From: Rossellomorea aquimaris
GTDB lineage: Bacteria; Bacillota; Bacilli; Bacillales; Bacillaceae_B
Direction: 5' to 3'
Length of the DNA stretch: 64,000 nt
NCBI RefSeq assembly: GCF_020171925.1
Contig: NZ_JAIVAR010000001.1
Location: 558,001-622,000, forward strand
A program made the translations under genes and the position numbers. This document shows, one piece after another, positions 1-7,638 of this stretch. The notes below the pieces were generated by a model. The model made no database searches. It was not told where the DNA came from and saw nothing but the letters and a program-made list of their open reading frames with translations. Within the stretch, counting starts at the first letter, position 1; every line of letters begins with the position of its first letter.

Positions 1-78
1 TCCTGGTGCTTCATTCGGGAATAAGTCAAATTCCACTTTTTCACCAGTTTGAAATTGTATGTATCCTTTTTTCGTCAA
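1..78 (-). CDS. ppiB: Peptidyl-prolyl cis-trans isomerase, cyclophilin type (5' end only)
   Basis: Only the first 26 codons are in the window; the gene runs off the left edge. The TTG start (78-76) has an AGGAG ribosome site about 9 bases upstream. The translated start, TKKGYIQFQTGEKVEFDL followed by FPNEAPG, matches the N-terminus of bacterial PpiB (family pattern: a short strand, then E-x-D/E-L-x-P-x-x-A-P-G). PpiB is a cytoplasmic proline isomerase that assists protein folding. The catalytic part lies outside, so activity cannot be judged. Confidence 0.8.
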   Translation of the reverse strand, partial: MTKKGYIQFQTGEKVEFDLFPNEAPG

Positions 79-310
79 AATAAACAACTCCTAATCATAT
101 GGTAAGTCAATCATATTTTATCATTGCAGGAGGGCCTTGTCACTTTTAACTTCCTAAAAACCATAGATGCAGGTTACCTGGATGAGTCAATGAAAAATGG
201 AGTTGATAGGTTTAAAAGATCAATTTATAAGACCTTGTCTGAATTCTGTCATGAAAGTATGGGGATACAGAATAGATTGGTAATAGCCCCATCAAAGGAG
301 GATTATCACT

Positions 311-613
311 ATGACAGACCTGTTGAACGGTATCACCATACATCCTCAACTTGCCATCCTTGTCCCTGCTCTTTGGGTGTTAGGTTTTGCTTTGAAGAAA
401 ACCCCACATGTACCTGATTGGCTAATCATTTGGATATTATTGATTGTAGGTGTGGCTGCCAGCGGATGGAGCCTTGGCTTCGATTTCAATGGAGTCGCAA
501 ACGGATTCATCTGTACAGGAGCAGCGATCACGACTCATCAATCACTGAAACAGACATTTGTTTCTCGTTTGACAGACCCGGATAAAAGGCAAAAGAGTGG
601 ACGAAAAAAGTAA
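311..613 (+). CDS. Holin-like small membrane protein (phage holin 5_2/Hol44 type)
   Basis: A 100-residue protein preceded by AAAGGAGG at good spacing. Two or three hydrophobic segments (about residues 11-28, 37-55 and 62-75) precede a basic tail ending KRQKSGRKK, the layout of small holins. The stretch PDWLIIWILLIVGVAASGWS and the following GFDFNGVANGF resemble the holin family called phage_holin_5_2. In phages such proteins form the membrane hole that releases endolysin. There are no endolysin or other phage genes nearby, so here it is an orphan and may have a cellular role. Family assignment is from recall of the pattern. Confidence 0.65.
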   Translation: MTDLLNGITIHPQLAILVPALWVLGFALKKTPHVPDWLIIWILLIVGVAASGWSLGFDFNGVANGFICTGAAITTHQSLKQTFVSRLTDPDKRQKSGRKK

Positions 614-640
614 CAACGAAATTAGTGAAAATAGCTATTG

Positions 641-692
641 AAAAAGAACGAGATCAACCCGGTTCTAGCTGGGATGATCTCGTTCTTTTTTT
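641..692. terminator. Bidirectional intrinsic terminator
   Basis: The stem AAAAAGAACGAGATCA pairs with TGATCTCGTTCTTTTTTT. It has an A-run on the left and a T-run on the right, so it can serve both the holin-like gene (+) and the DJ-1-like gene (-), which converge here. Confidence 0.85.
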
Positions 693-1212
693 ACTTGGCC
701 ATCACTTCGACGAATGCTCTCATATAGTCCGGTAAATCAGGGGGTCTTCTGCTGGAGACAATGTGTCCATCGACAACGACTGCCTCGTTCACCCAGGTAG
801 CACCTGCATTTTCCATGTCATCTTTAATTCCGGGAGTACTCGTCACGTTGACGCCATTTAATATTTTCGCAGAAATCAATACCCATCCTGCATGGCAGAT
901 CTGGCCAATCGGTTTGGTATGATCATTCATGTGTCTGACCATATCGATGACCTCGGTGTATCTGCGAAGTTTATCTGGAGACCATCCTCCCGGTACAAGG
1001 ATCGCATCATATTCTGATGGGTCGACCTGATCAAAAGAATAGTCGGAAACGATCGGCACTCCGTATTTCCCAATATACTCCTTGTCCGCTTCTTCTCCGA
1101 CTATATGGACGTCTGCTCCCTCTTCCCTAAGTCGCAATACTGGATACCAGAGTTCGAGATCTTCGAAATCTCCGCTGACTAGTTGAATGACCTTTTTTCC
1201 TTCGAGTTTCAT
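691..1212 (-). CDS. yfkM: DJ-1/PfpI-family protein (type 1 glutamine amidotransferase fold)
   Basis: A 173-residue single-domain protein of the DJ-1/PfpI family. The nucleophile elbow is IGQICHAGW with Cys106-His107, and the acidic partner expected in the family is at Glu17 (GDFEDLE). Members are described as deglycases or stress proteases; in B. subtilis the closest type is general stress protein YfkM, of about the same length. Start ATG at 1212 follows GGGAGG. A 46-codon membrane-protein gene lies 62 bases upstream on the same strand and may be co-transcribed. The exact substrate is not visible from sequence. Confidence 0.85.
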   Translation of the reverse strand: MKLEGKKVIQLVSGDFEDLELWYPVLRLREEGADVHIVGEEADKEYIGKYGVPIVSDYSFDQVDPSEYDAILVPGGWSPDKLRRYTEVIDMVRHMNDHTKPIGQICHAGWVLISAKILNGVNVTSTPGIKDDMENAGATWVNEAVVVDGHIVSSRRPPDLPDYMRAFVEVMAK

Positions 1213-1274
1213 ATGTATCTTCCTCCCTTCCCTCCATTGTCTCTGTTATTGCAACTGGATGCAACCATATGCAA

Positions 1275-1415
1275 TTAGTTATATGGACTATACTTCTTGA
1301 TTGCCTTGATGATGGTGTTGGTTTGGAAGTGAGAAACAACCAAGGCAATGATGGTCATCAATCCACCGCAAATATATATGAGGGAAATCAACTGCTTTTT
1401 ATCTACCTTTCTCAT
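1275..1415 (-). CDS. Small single-span membrane protein, 46 aa, unknown function
   Basis: A short open frame with ATG at 1415 and a close AAGGGTGG ribosome site. The product starts MRKVDKKQLISLIYI. It has one hydrophobic helix (about residues 9-29, with GGLMTIIALVV) and a basic, polar C-terminal end (KAIKKYSPYN). This is a typical small Bacillus membrane protein with positive-inside flanks on both sides. It lies just upstream of the DJ-1-like gene on the same strand. I do not recognise a family. The long frames on the opposite strand here look like noise. Confidence 0.55.
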   Translation of the reverse strand: MRKVDKKQLISLIYICGGLMTIIALVVSHFQTNTIIKAIKKYSPYN

Positions 1416-1636
1416 TCAACCACCCTTTATTCGTGTGTGTGTTCGTCGTCTTACTTATTATCCCAATAATGAAAAGGAATATTTATGAAATCGTGTCCTC
1501 TTGATACACCCACCCCTGATAAGAGCTTTAGTGTTACTAATTATTGGATGGACGATCATGTTTAACGAACATTTGGCAGGGAATATAACTTACAAAGAAA
1601 GATAGTAGAATTTAATTCGTATAGGAGGAGAAACAT

Positions 1637-1897
1637 ATGAAAATCAATAAATCATTAGTAGTGGGCGCAACGTTGACGGCAGGTTCTGTCGGGTGGTTCC
1701 TATCATCAAAAGAAAAAAGGAATCACCTTCATAATATGAAACAGGGACTCGTGACCAAATTCAAAAAGCGTAAGGCAGAAGATCTCCCGGTTGAAAAAGG
1801 CGGACATCCCGATCCACATAATATCGAAGACAACTCAATGGTATCAGAGGGTGCGATGACATCCGTTCAATACTATAATGAAAAGAAACAAGACTAA
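1637..1897 (+). CDS. Small hypothetical protein with N-terminal hydrophobic segment, 86 aa
   Basis: ATG at 1637 follows a strong AGGAGGAG. The first about 25 residues form a short hydrophobic segment (SLVVGATLTAGSVGWFL) after a basic start, which suggests a membrane anchor. A basic stretch (KQGLVTKFKKRKAED) and a polar tail rich in N, E and Y follow. The arrangement resembles small YtxH-like envelope proteins, but I do not recognise the family. A good terminator follows directly, so it is a one-gene unit. Confidence 0.7.
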   Translation: MKINKSLVVGATLTAGSVGWFLSSKEKRNHLHNMKQGLVTKFKKRKAEDLPVEKGGHPDPHNIEDNSMVSEGAMTSVQYYNEKKQD

Positions 1898-1928
1898 AAG
1901 CAGGGAATGATCCCTGCTTTCTTTTTTT
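1897..1928 (+). terminator. Intrinsic terminator after the 86-aa gene
   Basis: Perfect 10-bp stem AAAGCAGGGA / TCCCTGCTTT with ATGA loop, followed by a T-run. Confidence 0.9.
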
Positions 1929-1952
1929 GAACGTTAATAAACTGGATAGGGG

Positions 1953-2312
1953 TTACAGGTTTAAAGAATATAGGTAGATACAGATGAAGATCAAGATGAT
2001 CAATGCCACCATCGACATGAACAAGATGACGGCATTGGCAGAAGTGAAAGTCTGGGTATTGATGTGCTTTCGTGCTCGATAGTAGTTAACGGTTGACCCA
2101 ACAATAAGAAATAAACCAATAATGATACTGACCCCGCTGATTAATAAGGAGATCTGGCCTTGAAATTCATTTTCCCCTGCCGAGTTGTAATGCAGGCTCG
2201 TCGTCAAAAATCCGATTCCTATGATGGCAATCGATGTTCTGATCCATGCTAAATAGGTCCGTTCATTCGCTAAATGCTGCTGAATATAGTTAGATTCATT
2301 CGTTCCTTTCAA
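1953..2312 (-). CDS. DUF202 (YidH-type) inner membrane protein
   Basis: 119 residues with three hydrophobic helices (about 28-42, 55-73 and 92-115). The hallmark of DUF202 proteins, LANERTYLAWIRTSIAIIG, is near the N-terminus. The function of the family is unknown; members are small integral membrane proteins. The only in-frame start that keeps the conserved segment is TTG at 2312, with a weak purine-rich upstream region. No operon partner is evident. Confidence 0.85.
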   Translation of the reverse strand: MKGTNESNYIQQHLANERTYLAWIRTSIAIIGIGFLTTSLHYNSAGENEFQGQISLLISGVSIIIGLFLIVGSTVNYYRARKHINTQTFTSANAVILFMSMVALIILIFICIYLYSLNL

Positions 2313-2380
2313 CGTGCATCAACTTCTTTCTTCCAAAACTTTTTCCTCTCTATATTTTCCCATCTTCTAAAAGAACAAAC

Positions 2381-2406
2381 AAAAAGGACCCAATTACAGT
2401 CCCTTT
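2381..2406 (-). terminator. Probable terminator of the rhodanese pair
   Basis: On the minus strand an imperfect stem AAAGGGAC / GGTCCTTT with an 8-base loop is followed by TTGTTTG, just beyond the last rhodanese stop. Confidence 0.5.
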
Positions 2407-2416
2407 AATGAAAAGT

Positions 2417-2713
2417 TTATTGTAGCTGCCCCTTCCAAGCAGACATTCCGCCTTCCATGTTTACGACATTGAATCCGTGGTATTGGAGAAAACGCACAGC
2501 TTGAGAACTTCTGCCACCAGATTGACAAACGATATAGTATCGATCGGTTTTGTTTAATTCATTCATCCGGAATTCCAAAAGCCCAAGTGGGATATTCAAC
2601 GCATTCGGAATCTTTCCTGCTTTTACCTCGGATGTTTCGCGTACATCGATAATTGAAGGGTTTTCCCCTGCCTCAAGCAGCTTCTGTAATCCTGACGGTG
2701 TAATTGCATTCAT
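2417..2713 (-). CDS. Single-domain rhodanese-like sulfurtransferase
   Basis: 98 residues from the third codon of the longest frame, chosen because AAAGGA is then 8 bases from ATG. The rhodanese active-site loop CQSGGRSS carries the persulfide-forming Cys63, and the usual IIDVRE and G-x-I-P-x-A-x-N-I-P motifs precede it. It transfers sulfane sulfur from persulfides to thiol acceptors in the cytoplasm. It lies 22 bases downstream of a membrane-anchored rhodanese and shares that gene's CstR-type operator-promoter at 3128-3156, placing it in the sulfide/persulfide response. Confidence 0.88.
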   Translation of the reverse strand: MNAITPSGLQKLLEAGENPSIIDVRETSEVKAGKIPNALNIPLGLLEFRMNELNKTDRYYIVCQSGGRSSQAVRFLQYHGFNVVNMEGGMSAWKGQLQ

Positions 2714-2734
2714 TATCATGTTCCTTTCTGAGAA

Positions 2735-3097
2735 TTAATTAGACCAGGCATTCATTCCGCCTTTGACGTTTGAAATGTTTTTAAATCCAGACGAAGAAAG
2801 GATTTTACATGCTTTGCTACTCCTCATTCCGCTTTGACAGATCACAATCGTTTCTTTTTCTTTTGATAATTTCCCAATGTTTTTCTGCAGCTCATTCAAT
2901 GGTATGTTCCTGAAACTCTTAATGTTTCGTGCTCTGAATTCCATTGGGGTTCTTACATCAATAAACTGTTTAGAACGATCACCTAAATGTTTCTTTAAAT
3001 CGGTGGTGGTCATTTGATTGATCTCTTTACCAGGTTTCATGTTTCTGACATACAAAAATACCAATAATGCCAAGATGAGTAGTCCAATAATTTCCAT
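2735..3097 (-). CDS. Membrane-anchored rhodanese-like sulfurtransferase
   Basis: 120 residues. An N-terminal hydrophobic helix (about residues 2-18) anchors a cytoplasm- or surface-facing rhodanese domain with FIDVRTPMEFRARNI and the active-site loop CQSGMRSS (Cys87). ATG at 3097 has GAGGTG upstream. It is the first gene of a two-gene unit driven by a promoter whose spacer is filled by a TATACCC-type palindrome. It is likely induced when the CstR-like repressor encoded at 7956-8216 becomes persulfidated. A similar anchored rhodanese in B. subtilis is YqhL, but orthology is not established here. Confidence 0.85.
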   Translation of the reverse strand: MEIIGLLILALLVFLYVRNMKPGKEINQMTTTDLKKHLGDRSKQFIDVRTPMEFRARNIKSFRNIPLNELQKNIGKLSKEKETIVICQSGMRSSKACKILSSSGFKNISNVKGGMNAWSN

Positions 3098-3127
3098 ATT
3101 AACACCTCTTACGATTAGTATAGGTTC

Positions 3128-3156
3128 ATTATATACCCAATGGGGTATAACGTCAA
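3128..3156 (-). promoter_or_regulatory. Sigma-A promoter with CstR-type operator in the spacer (rhodanese pair)
   Basis: On the minus strand TTGACG (3156-3151), a 17-base spacer, then TATAAT (3133-3128). The palindrome TATACCCCATTGGGTATA (3149-3132) occupies the spacer and overlaps the -10 element. Repressor binding there would block RNA polymerase. The same palindrome type occurs at four other places between 7.0 and 8.3 kb. Confidence 0.8.
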
Positions 3157-3179
3157 CCGTTCAAATTGCTTTATGGATA

Positions 3180-3212
3180 AAAAAGAAGCCCGCACCACAG
3201 CGGACTTCTTTC
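3180..3212 (-). terminator. Intrinsic terminator of the DUF1002 gene
   Basis: Minus-strand stem AAGAAGTCCGC / GCGGGCTTCTT followed by TTTTT. Confidence 0.8.
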
Positions 3213-3217
3213 AATGG

Positions 3218-4141
3218 TTATGAGAACAAATTTTTAATGGACTTAAATAATTCAGCAATTGCATCCAGTAACGCAGTGAAGAAATCGGAAACCTTCTGAC
3301 CGAAGTCTTCATCATTCACTACGTTCTTGATTGTGTCTTGAATATCCTTGGTTAAATCTTGAAGCTGTTGCTGTACATTATCGAAATCGATATCAAGTGA
3401 CCTGATTTTATCAAATAAATCGATTAATAATTGTCGATCCTCGGGACTGAGTTCGATGTTCATGCTCTGTAATTTTTCTTCAACGATTTTTTCTACTTCT
3501 TCTTTTGTGGCTGGGTCTTGAGCGGCAATCTCTTTTTTAATCTCGGTAAGCAGCTCACTTACTTTTTCCTTGTCGATCCCCGCTTCTTTAGCAAGCTCTG
3601 TCGCAACATTCAATTCCTCGTTTGCTACTTCCATTCTGACAGTATCAAGTTTTTCCCCACTAACATCATACGCTTTGTAGATCCCTGTCAAAGCCGAATG
3701 ACCACTGACCTTCACCGGCGATGCCACTTCCACGTGCGCATTTTCCACACCTGCAGTCAGTAATGCGTTGGCATACATTGATTCCGTTACTTCCGTAATG
3801 TTCTCAGGGCTGACAATCTCTACGTCCAATCCTTCGCCCTTTTCCTGACGAGTGATCTTTGCAGATGAGAACATGCGTGCATTTCTATTTTCGCCTTCTA
3901 TATATTTAACAAGGTCTTCCCCGGTGACTGTAAATTCCTCTACATCATCCTTTTCACTGATTCCAAGCTGCTCCTGTACGGTCTTTTTTTGCTGTTCAGT
4001 CAATGTATCTCCATATACGACAATTGGAACTCCGAATTTTTCATTGATACTTTTCTCATTGTTGTTATCTGATGCTGAAGCAGGCTGTGCCAAACCGATC
4101 ATCAGTAAGAATACTAGTGCGAAACCCATTATTTTTTTCAT
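3218..4141 (-). CDS. ypuA: Secreted DUF1002 protein, YpuA type
   Basis: About 307 residues. A Sec signal peptide (KKIMGFALVFLLMIGLAQPASASD) is likely cleaved after ASA. The mature part has the DUF1002 features seen in YpuA: FGVPIVVYGDTLT near the start, the YANALLTAGVENAHVEVASP segment, VSGHSALTGIYKAY, and a long acidic helical C-terminus. Function is unknown; YpuA is an exported protein of Bacillus. Three consecutive ATG codons open the frame, and the third fits GGAG spacing best. It sits between two parts of the persulfide regulon but lacks the palindromic operator, so it is probably an independent unit. Confidence 0.88.
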   Translation of the reverse strand: MKKIMGFALVFLLMIGLAQPASASDNNNEKSINEKFGVPIVVYGDTLTEQQKKTVQEQLGISEKDDVEEFTVTGEDLVKYIEGENRNARMFSSAKITRQEKGEGLDVEIVSPENITEVTESMYANALLTAGVENAHVEVASPVKVSGHSALTGIYKAYDVSGEKLDTVRMEVANEELNVATELAKEAGIDKEKVSELLTEIKKEIAAQDPATKEEVEKIVEEKLQSMNIELSPEDRQLLIDLFDKIRSLDIDFDNVQQQLQDLTKDIQDTIKNVVNDEDFGQKVSDFFTALLDAIAELFKSIKNLFS

Positions 4142-4340
4142 CATCATTCTCCTTTTAATCTCCCAACATAGTGTGAAAATGTCCTTTGAAACTTGAACCC
4201 ATTGTACAGGTCTTAATCATTCTATGCATCCAACCAGGGTCTTATTTTTCCACATAGTAATAGACGTATAGAAGTAAAAAAAGTTTCATCCTATTTTTTC
4301 ACGTGTTTTTCAACGTTCTATTAAAACAAAGCGGGAATAC

Positions 4341-4396
4341 AAAAAAACCGTCAGCACCCTGCTGTCTTTATCATAAGCAGCAAAGGACTGACGGTT
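4341..4396 (-). terminator. Intrinsic terminator after the TauE/SafE gene
   Basis: Minus-strand AACCGTCAG pairs with CTGACGGTT and is followed by TTTTTTT; an inner GCTGC/GCAGC pairing extends the structure. Confidence 0.8.
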
Positions 4397-4415
4397 ATCG
4401 ATTCTTAATTATTGA

Positions 4416-5192
4416 TTAAAGTATATCAAGCCAGATTTTAATGGCTGTCCCTAAAATCAGGAGAGCCAGAATGGTTTGCAATACCTTCGTGTTCATTTTC
4501 TTTCCTGCTATTGCGCCCAATGGAGAAGCGATCAAGCTCGCTACGACCATAATCATCGCAGGTAGATATTCGACTTGACCTGTCGTGATTTTCCCCACGG
4601 TAGAGCCGATTGAGGAAATCAACGTGATGGCAAGGGATGATGCAATCGTCATTTTCGTAGGGATTTTAAGGACGACAAGCATGATCGGTACTAATAAGAA
4701 TGCACCTGCAGCTCCCACAATCCCTGCACCTACCCCTACGATCAGGGACAAGATCGCAGCAAGCCACTTGTTGAATGTAACATCCTCGAATTTGATGTCG
4801 TCGATTCCTTTTTTCGGAATGAACATCATGATGGCCGCTGTTAAAGCCAGTACACCATATACAACGTTGATTGCATCTTCACTCATTGCTTTGGAACCGT
4901 ATCCGCCAATGAAGCTACCAATAAGGATACTTGCCCCCATATAAGTAATAAGTGTTCTATTTAAATATCCACCTTTTCGATATGCCCAGACACCACCGAG
5001 TGTTGCGAAGAATACTTGCACCGCACTTATACCTGAAACTTCATGCGCTGAAAACGCAGCCAATCCGAATAATGGTGGGATATATAAGAGCATCGGGTAC
5101 TTAATGATGCTCCCCCCGATTCCGACCATGCCAGAAATATAAGATCCTATGAATCCGATTAAAAAGATGACAATGATAAATGATAAATCCAC
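4416..5192 (-). CDS. TauE/SafE-family sulfite/sulfur-anion exporter
   Basis: 258 residues with about eight hydrophobic helices. The repeated family signatures are [18 protein letters not shown] in the first half and [19 protein letters not shown] in the second. TauE/SafE permeases export sulfite, thiosulfate or related sulfur compounds, or carry organosulfonates. It is the last gene of the sulfur operon, downstream of the rhodanese-metallo-beta-lactamase gene. This suggests that it expels the oxidised sulfur product made by that enzyme. The start is GTG at 5192 after GGGGGAAGGG. The transported ion is inferred from context. Confidence 0.88.
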   Translation of the reverse strand: MDLSFIIVIFLIGFIGSYISGMVGIGGSIIKYPMLLYIPPLFGLAAFSAHEVSGISAVQVFFATLGGVWAYRKGGYLNRTLITYMGASILIGSFIGGYGSKAMSEDAINVVYGVLALTAAIMMFIPKKGIDDIKFEDVTFNKWLAAILSLIVGVGAGIVGAAGAFLLVPIMLVVLKIPTKMTIASSLAITLISSIGSTVGKITTGQVEYLPAMIMVVASLIASPLGAIAGKKMNTKVLQTILALLILGTAIKIWLDIL

Positions 5193-5215
5193 TGTGCCCT
5201 TCCCCCTTTCTTATT

Positions 5216-5245
5216 GAATGGGAACCTACTAGCAGGTTCCCATTC
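5216..5245 (-). other. Intercistronic perfect stem-loop (MBL gene to tauE)
   Basis: A 12-bp perfect stem (GAATGGGAACCT / AGGTTCCCATTC) with a 6-base loop lies between the rhodanese-MBL stop and the exporter gene. On the minus strand it lacks a T-run, so it is more likely an mRNA-stabilising or processing structure, or a partial terminator, than a full terminator. Confidence 0.6.
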
Positions 5246-5263
5246 TTTTAATGCTTCCTCAGC

Positions 5264-6391
5264 CTATCTTACTGCACAACGGTTAGGTCCAATTTCCATT
5301 TCGCGTTGCTTCTCTTCGTCAGGTGTGATTTTCCCCATATTTGTTTCACGGATTTCTTGATAAGCATTTGGCTGTGGAGGAAGATTTTCTGAGACAAGTT
5401 TTCTGAACTCTTCATCATCTTCAATGTTCAAGCCGTGATTTTGCTCAAATAACGTACCAAGTTTTTCAGCGACAGTTCCGTCTTCATTCAGTTCATCGAT
5501 AATCATGAAGTGAGCCGGTAACACGGTCAGTTCCATTGAGAGATTTTTGTATCGGTTGTAGAGACTCTCTCTTAAGTCAGCGACCCAGTCTTGTGCTTTA
5601 CCAGCAAGGTCAGGACGTCCAATGCTATCGATAAACAGAATGTCACCAGATAATAAATACTTCTCATCAATCACGAATGAAGTTGATCCAATGGTATGGC
5701 CTGGTGAATAGATCGCATTGATATCGATTGTTGAATGACCGATCGTTACTTTATTTGCATCTTCAAGTGCTGCAAACTCAAATGTCACTTCCTCTGCGTC
5801 TTTTGAAGGCAGCCAGTACGTTGCATTTGTTGATTCAGCAATGGTACGTCCACCTGAAATGTGATCAGCGTGTAAATGAGTATCGAATACGTTTGTAATC
5901 GACGCATTTTTCTCATTTGCAAAATCGATGAAAACATCAGTCATACGTGTCGCATCGATGATTGCAGCTTCACCATTTGAAACGACCATATAGGAAAGAC
6001 AGCCTTTACCGAGGCGGACGAATTGATAAAGCTCGCCCCCATCAGTGAGATCACCGACTTTGACTGGTTCTAAATGTTCGCTCCATGCCTTCATTCCACC
6101 TTGCAGATACGCTACATCTTTTCCTTCTTCAGACAGCATTTCGGCAACCATGACGGAAGAGCCTTCTTTGGCACATACCACTACAATGTCTTTATCCGTT
6201 GGTAGTTGGTCCAAGATTTCTTCGACACCATCTAAGAGATCGAAGTAAGGGATGTTCATATATTCGAATGTATGACCTTCGATCTTCCAATCTTCAAACG
6301 CATCGGTGTTACGTACATCCAGGATGAACAAGTCTTCTTTGTTAATCACTTTTTGTGCCACTTCTTTTGGAGTCATTGCTTTCACTGCCAT
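5264..6391 (-). CDS. Rhodanese-metallo-beta-lactamase protein, persulfide dioxygenase-like
   Basis: 375 residues. An N-terminal rhodanese domain (about 8-108; [13 protein letters not shown], active-site Cys73 in [10 protein letters not shown]) is followed by a metallo-beta-lactamase domain (about 118-310). The latter has THLHADH (His172, His174, Asp176, His177), GHT (His232), SGD (Asp250) and AHF (His294). This ligand set matches ETHE1-type persulfide dioxygenases, which oxidise persulfide to sulfite with O2 on an iron centre. In S. aureus CstB the catalytic MBL domain precedes the C-terminal rhodanese; here a rhodanese leads. A C-terminal extension of about 60 residues ends NRCAVR. ATG at 6391 follows GGGAGG. 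Activity is inferred from motifs and neighbours. Confidence 0.87.
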   Translation of the reverse strand: MAVKAMTPKEVAQKVINKEDLFILDVRNTDAFEDWKIEGHTFEYMNIPYFDLLDGVEEILDQLPTDKDIVVVCAKEGSSVMVAEMLSEEGKDVAYLQGGMKAWSEHLEPVKVGDLTDGGELYQFVRLGKGCLSYMVVSNGEAAIIDATRMTDVFIDFANEKNASITNVFDTHLHADHISGGRTIAESTNATYWLPSKDAEEVTFEFAALEDANKVTIGHSTIDINAIYSPGHTIGSTSFVIDEKYLLSGDILFIDSIGRPDLAGKAQDWVADLRESLYNRYKNLSMELTVLPAHFMIIDELNEDGTVAEKLGTLFEQNHGLNIEDDEEFRKLVSENLPPQPNAYQEIRETNMGKITPDEEKQREMEIGPNRCAVR

Positions 6392-6490
6392 TATTCATAC
6401 CTCCCGTAATTTTGGTTCTCTAGTTTCAATTCATCGCTGCTGTAGATCACGCTACAACAGCTTCCGCATTGACGTCTTTTCTTTGAAGGT

Positions 6491-7057
6491 TTAAACGTCT
6501 GATTCTGTGCTACCTGACCATTCACTCATTCCAGGTACTACGTTAATCACATTTTCAAATCCTTTATCAGTCAATAGTTGTGCCGCCATATCACTGCGGT
6601 TCCCCGTACGGCATACAACATAAATGTTCTTATCTTTGGCCAGTTCTTCAGAACGTGCTTCTAATTCACCAAGTGGGATGGATACGGCCCCAGGGATGTG
6701 TTTGAATGCAAACTCGGCTTTTTCACGCACGTCGAGTACTAACGTGTTTTCATCAGCAAGCTCCCCTAACAATTCTTCGTTATTCGTCACTGCTTCGTGC
6801 TTTCGTTCCACCGTATCTTCACCGCTTGATTTACGGATGAAATGCTTCAATACATCTCCCTCTTCAAGAGTTCCAAGGTAATCATGTCCAGAGCTTTTTG
6901 CCCAAGCTTGAAGATCAGCTTTTGACCCCTTATCCGTAGCTTGAATTTCAATAACATGCCCTCCGTCAAGGTCTTTCATTGCTTTTTTCGTCTTCACGAT
7001 CGGCATCGGACATGCCAAACCTTTTGCATCTAATACGAAGTTCGCTTCAATATTCAT
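6491..7057 (-). CDS. TusA-rhodanese fusion sulfurtransferase
   Basis: 188 residues. An N-terminal TusA domain (1-78) has the signature LACPMPIVKTKKAM with Cys16. A rhodanese domain (about 90-185) has LVLDVREKAEFAFKHIPGA and active-site loop CRTGNRSD (Cys149). Such proteins relay sulfane sulfur between cysteine persulfides. In staphylococcal CstA these modules are fused with a DsrE module; here DsrE is a separate gene just upstream. ATG follows TGGAGG. A palindromic TATACCC operator (7072-7088) lies directly ahead of the ribosome site. Confidence 0.9.
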   Translation of the reverse strand: MNIEANFVLDAKGLACPMPIVKTKKAMKDLDGGHVIEIQATDKGSKADLQAWAKSSGHDYLGTLEEGDVLKHFIRKSSGEDTVERKHEAVTNNEELLGELADENTLVLDVREKAEFAFKHIPGAVSIPLGELEARSEELAKDKNIYVVCRTGNRSDMAAQLLTDKGFENVINVVPGMSEWSGSTESDV

Positions 7058-7071
7058 TCCAAAACCTCCAA

Positions 7072-7088
7072 TTACCCAATAGGGTATA
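7072..7088 (-). promoter_or_regulatory. CstR-type operator ahead of the TusA-rhodanese gene
   Basis: The minus-strand sequence TATACCCTATTGGGTAA is a GC-centred palindrome like the other four sites. It overlaps the leader about 15 bases from the start codon. No strong -35/-10 pair is evident, so it may act as an internal roadblock or serve a weak promoter. Confidence 0.6.
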
Positions 7089-7105
7089 TTTTGTGTTAAA
7101 AAAAA

Positions 7106-7585
7106 TTAAATGAATAAGTTTACGTTACCGTCTTCCGCATCTGCTAAATAAGCGGCAACACCCGCATATTCGATTTCATCCATCAATTCATCTTTATGAA
7201 GACCCAATAAATCCATTGTCATTGTACATGCAACGAGCTTAACATCTTGCTCCTTCGCCATGTCGATTAAGTCCGGAAGGGGCATCGCATTATGCTTTTT
7301 CATGACGCCTTTGATCATTTTAGGACCCATACCTGCAAAGTTCATATTGGACAAACCTAATTTATCAGCACCGCGTGGCATCATTTTGCCAAACATCTTT
7401 TCCATGAAACTCTTCTTCACAGGCACCATTTCTTCTTTTCTTAGTGCGTTCAATCCCCAGAATGTGTGGAAAATGGTTACTTCATGGTCATACGCTGCGG
7501 CACCGTTCGCAATGATATACGCTGCCATCGCTTTATCGTAATCTCCGCTAAAGAGAATGATATTTGTAGTTTTTGTTTCAGACAT
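7106..7585 (-). CDS. DsrE/DsrF-family (DsrE2-like) sulfur carrier protein
   Basis: 159 residues. The fold pattern fits the DsrE family: an N-terminal strand IILFSGDYDKAMAAYIIANG, a helix, FHTFWGLNAL, and a candidate persulfide cysteine at Cys120 in KLVACTMTMDLLG. A Met-rich loop (EKMFGKMMPRGADKL) is typical of the DsrE2/YrkE-like proteins found beside TusA and rhodanese genes. It probably exchanges persulfide sulfur with the two TusA-type carriers encoded on either side. ATG follows AAAGGAGG. The gene is followed at 49 bases by the TusA-rhodanese gene. Confidence 0.87.
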   Translation of the reverse strand: MSETKTTNIILFSGDYDKAMAAYIIANGAAAYDHEVTIFHTFWGLNALRKEEMVPVKKSFMEKMFGKMMPRGADKLGLSNMNFAGMGPKMIKGVMKKHNAMPLPDLIDMAKEQDVKLVACTMTMDLLGLHKDELMDEIEYAGVAAYLADAEDGNVNLFI

Positions 7586-7603
7586 GTGTTTTCCTCCTTT
7601 TGT

Positions 7604-7629
7604 TATACAACGGGGGGTATAAACCCCCG
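7604..7629 (-). promoter_or_regulatory. CstR-type operator overlapping a G5/C5 hairpin, ahead of the DsrE gene
   Basis: The palindrome TATACAACGGGGGGTATA (plus strand, 7604-7621) resembles the other operators but has an asymmetric centre. It overlaps a second inverted repeat GGGGG-tataaa-CCCCC ending at 7628. On the minus strand the T-run comes before the hairpin, so this is not a standard terminator. Confidence 0.55.
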
Positions 7630-7638
7630 CAAAAAAAA

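Noticed and set aside
124..417. 97-codon open frame upstream of and overlapping the holin-like gene
   Set aside because: It starts without a proper ribosome site, overlaps a well-supported gene in another frame, and its product has no domain-like features.
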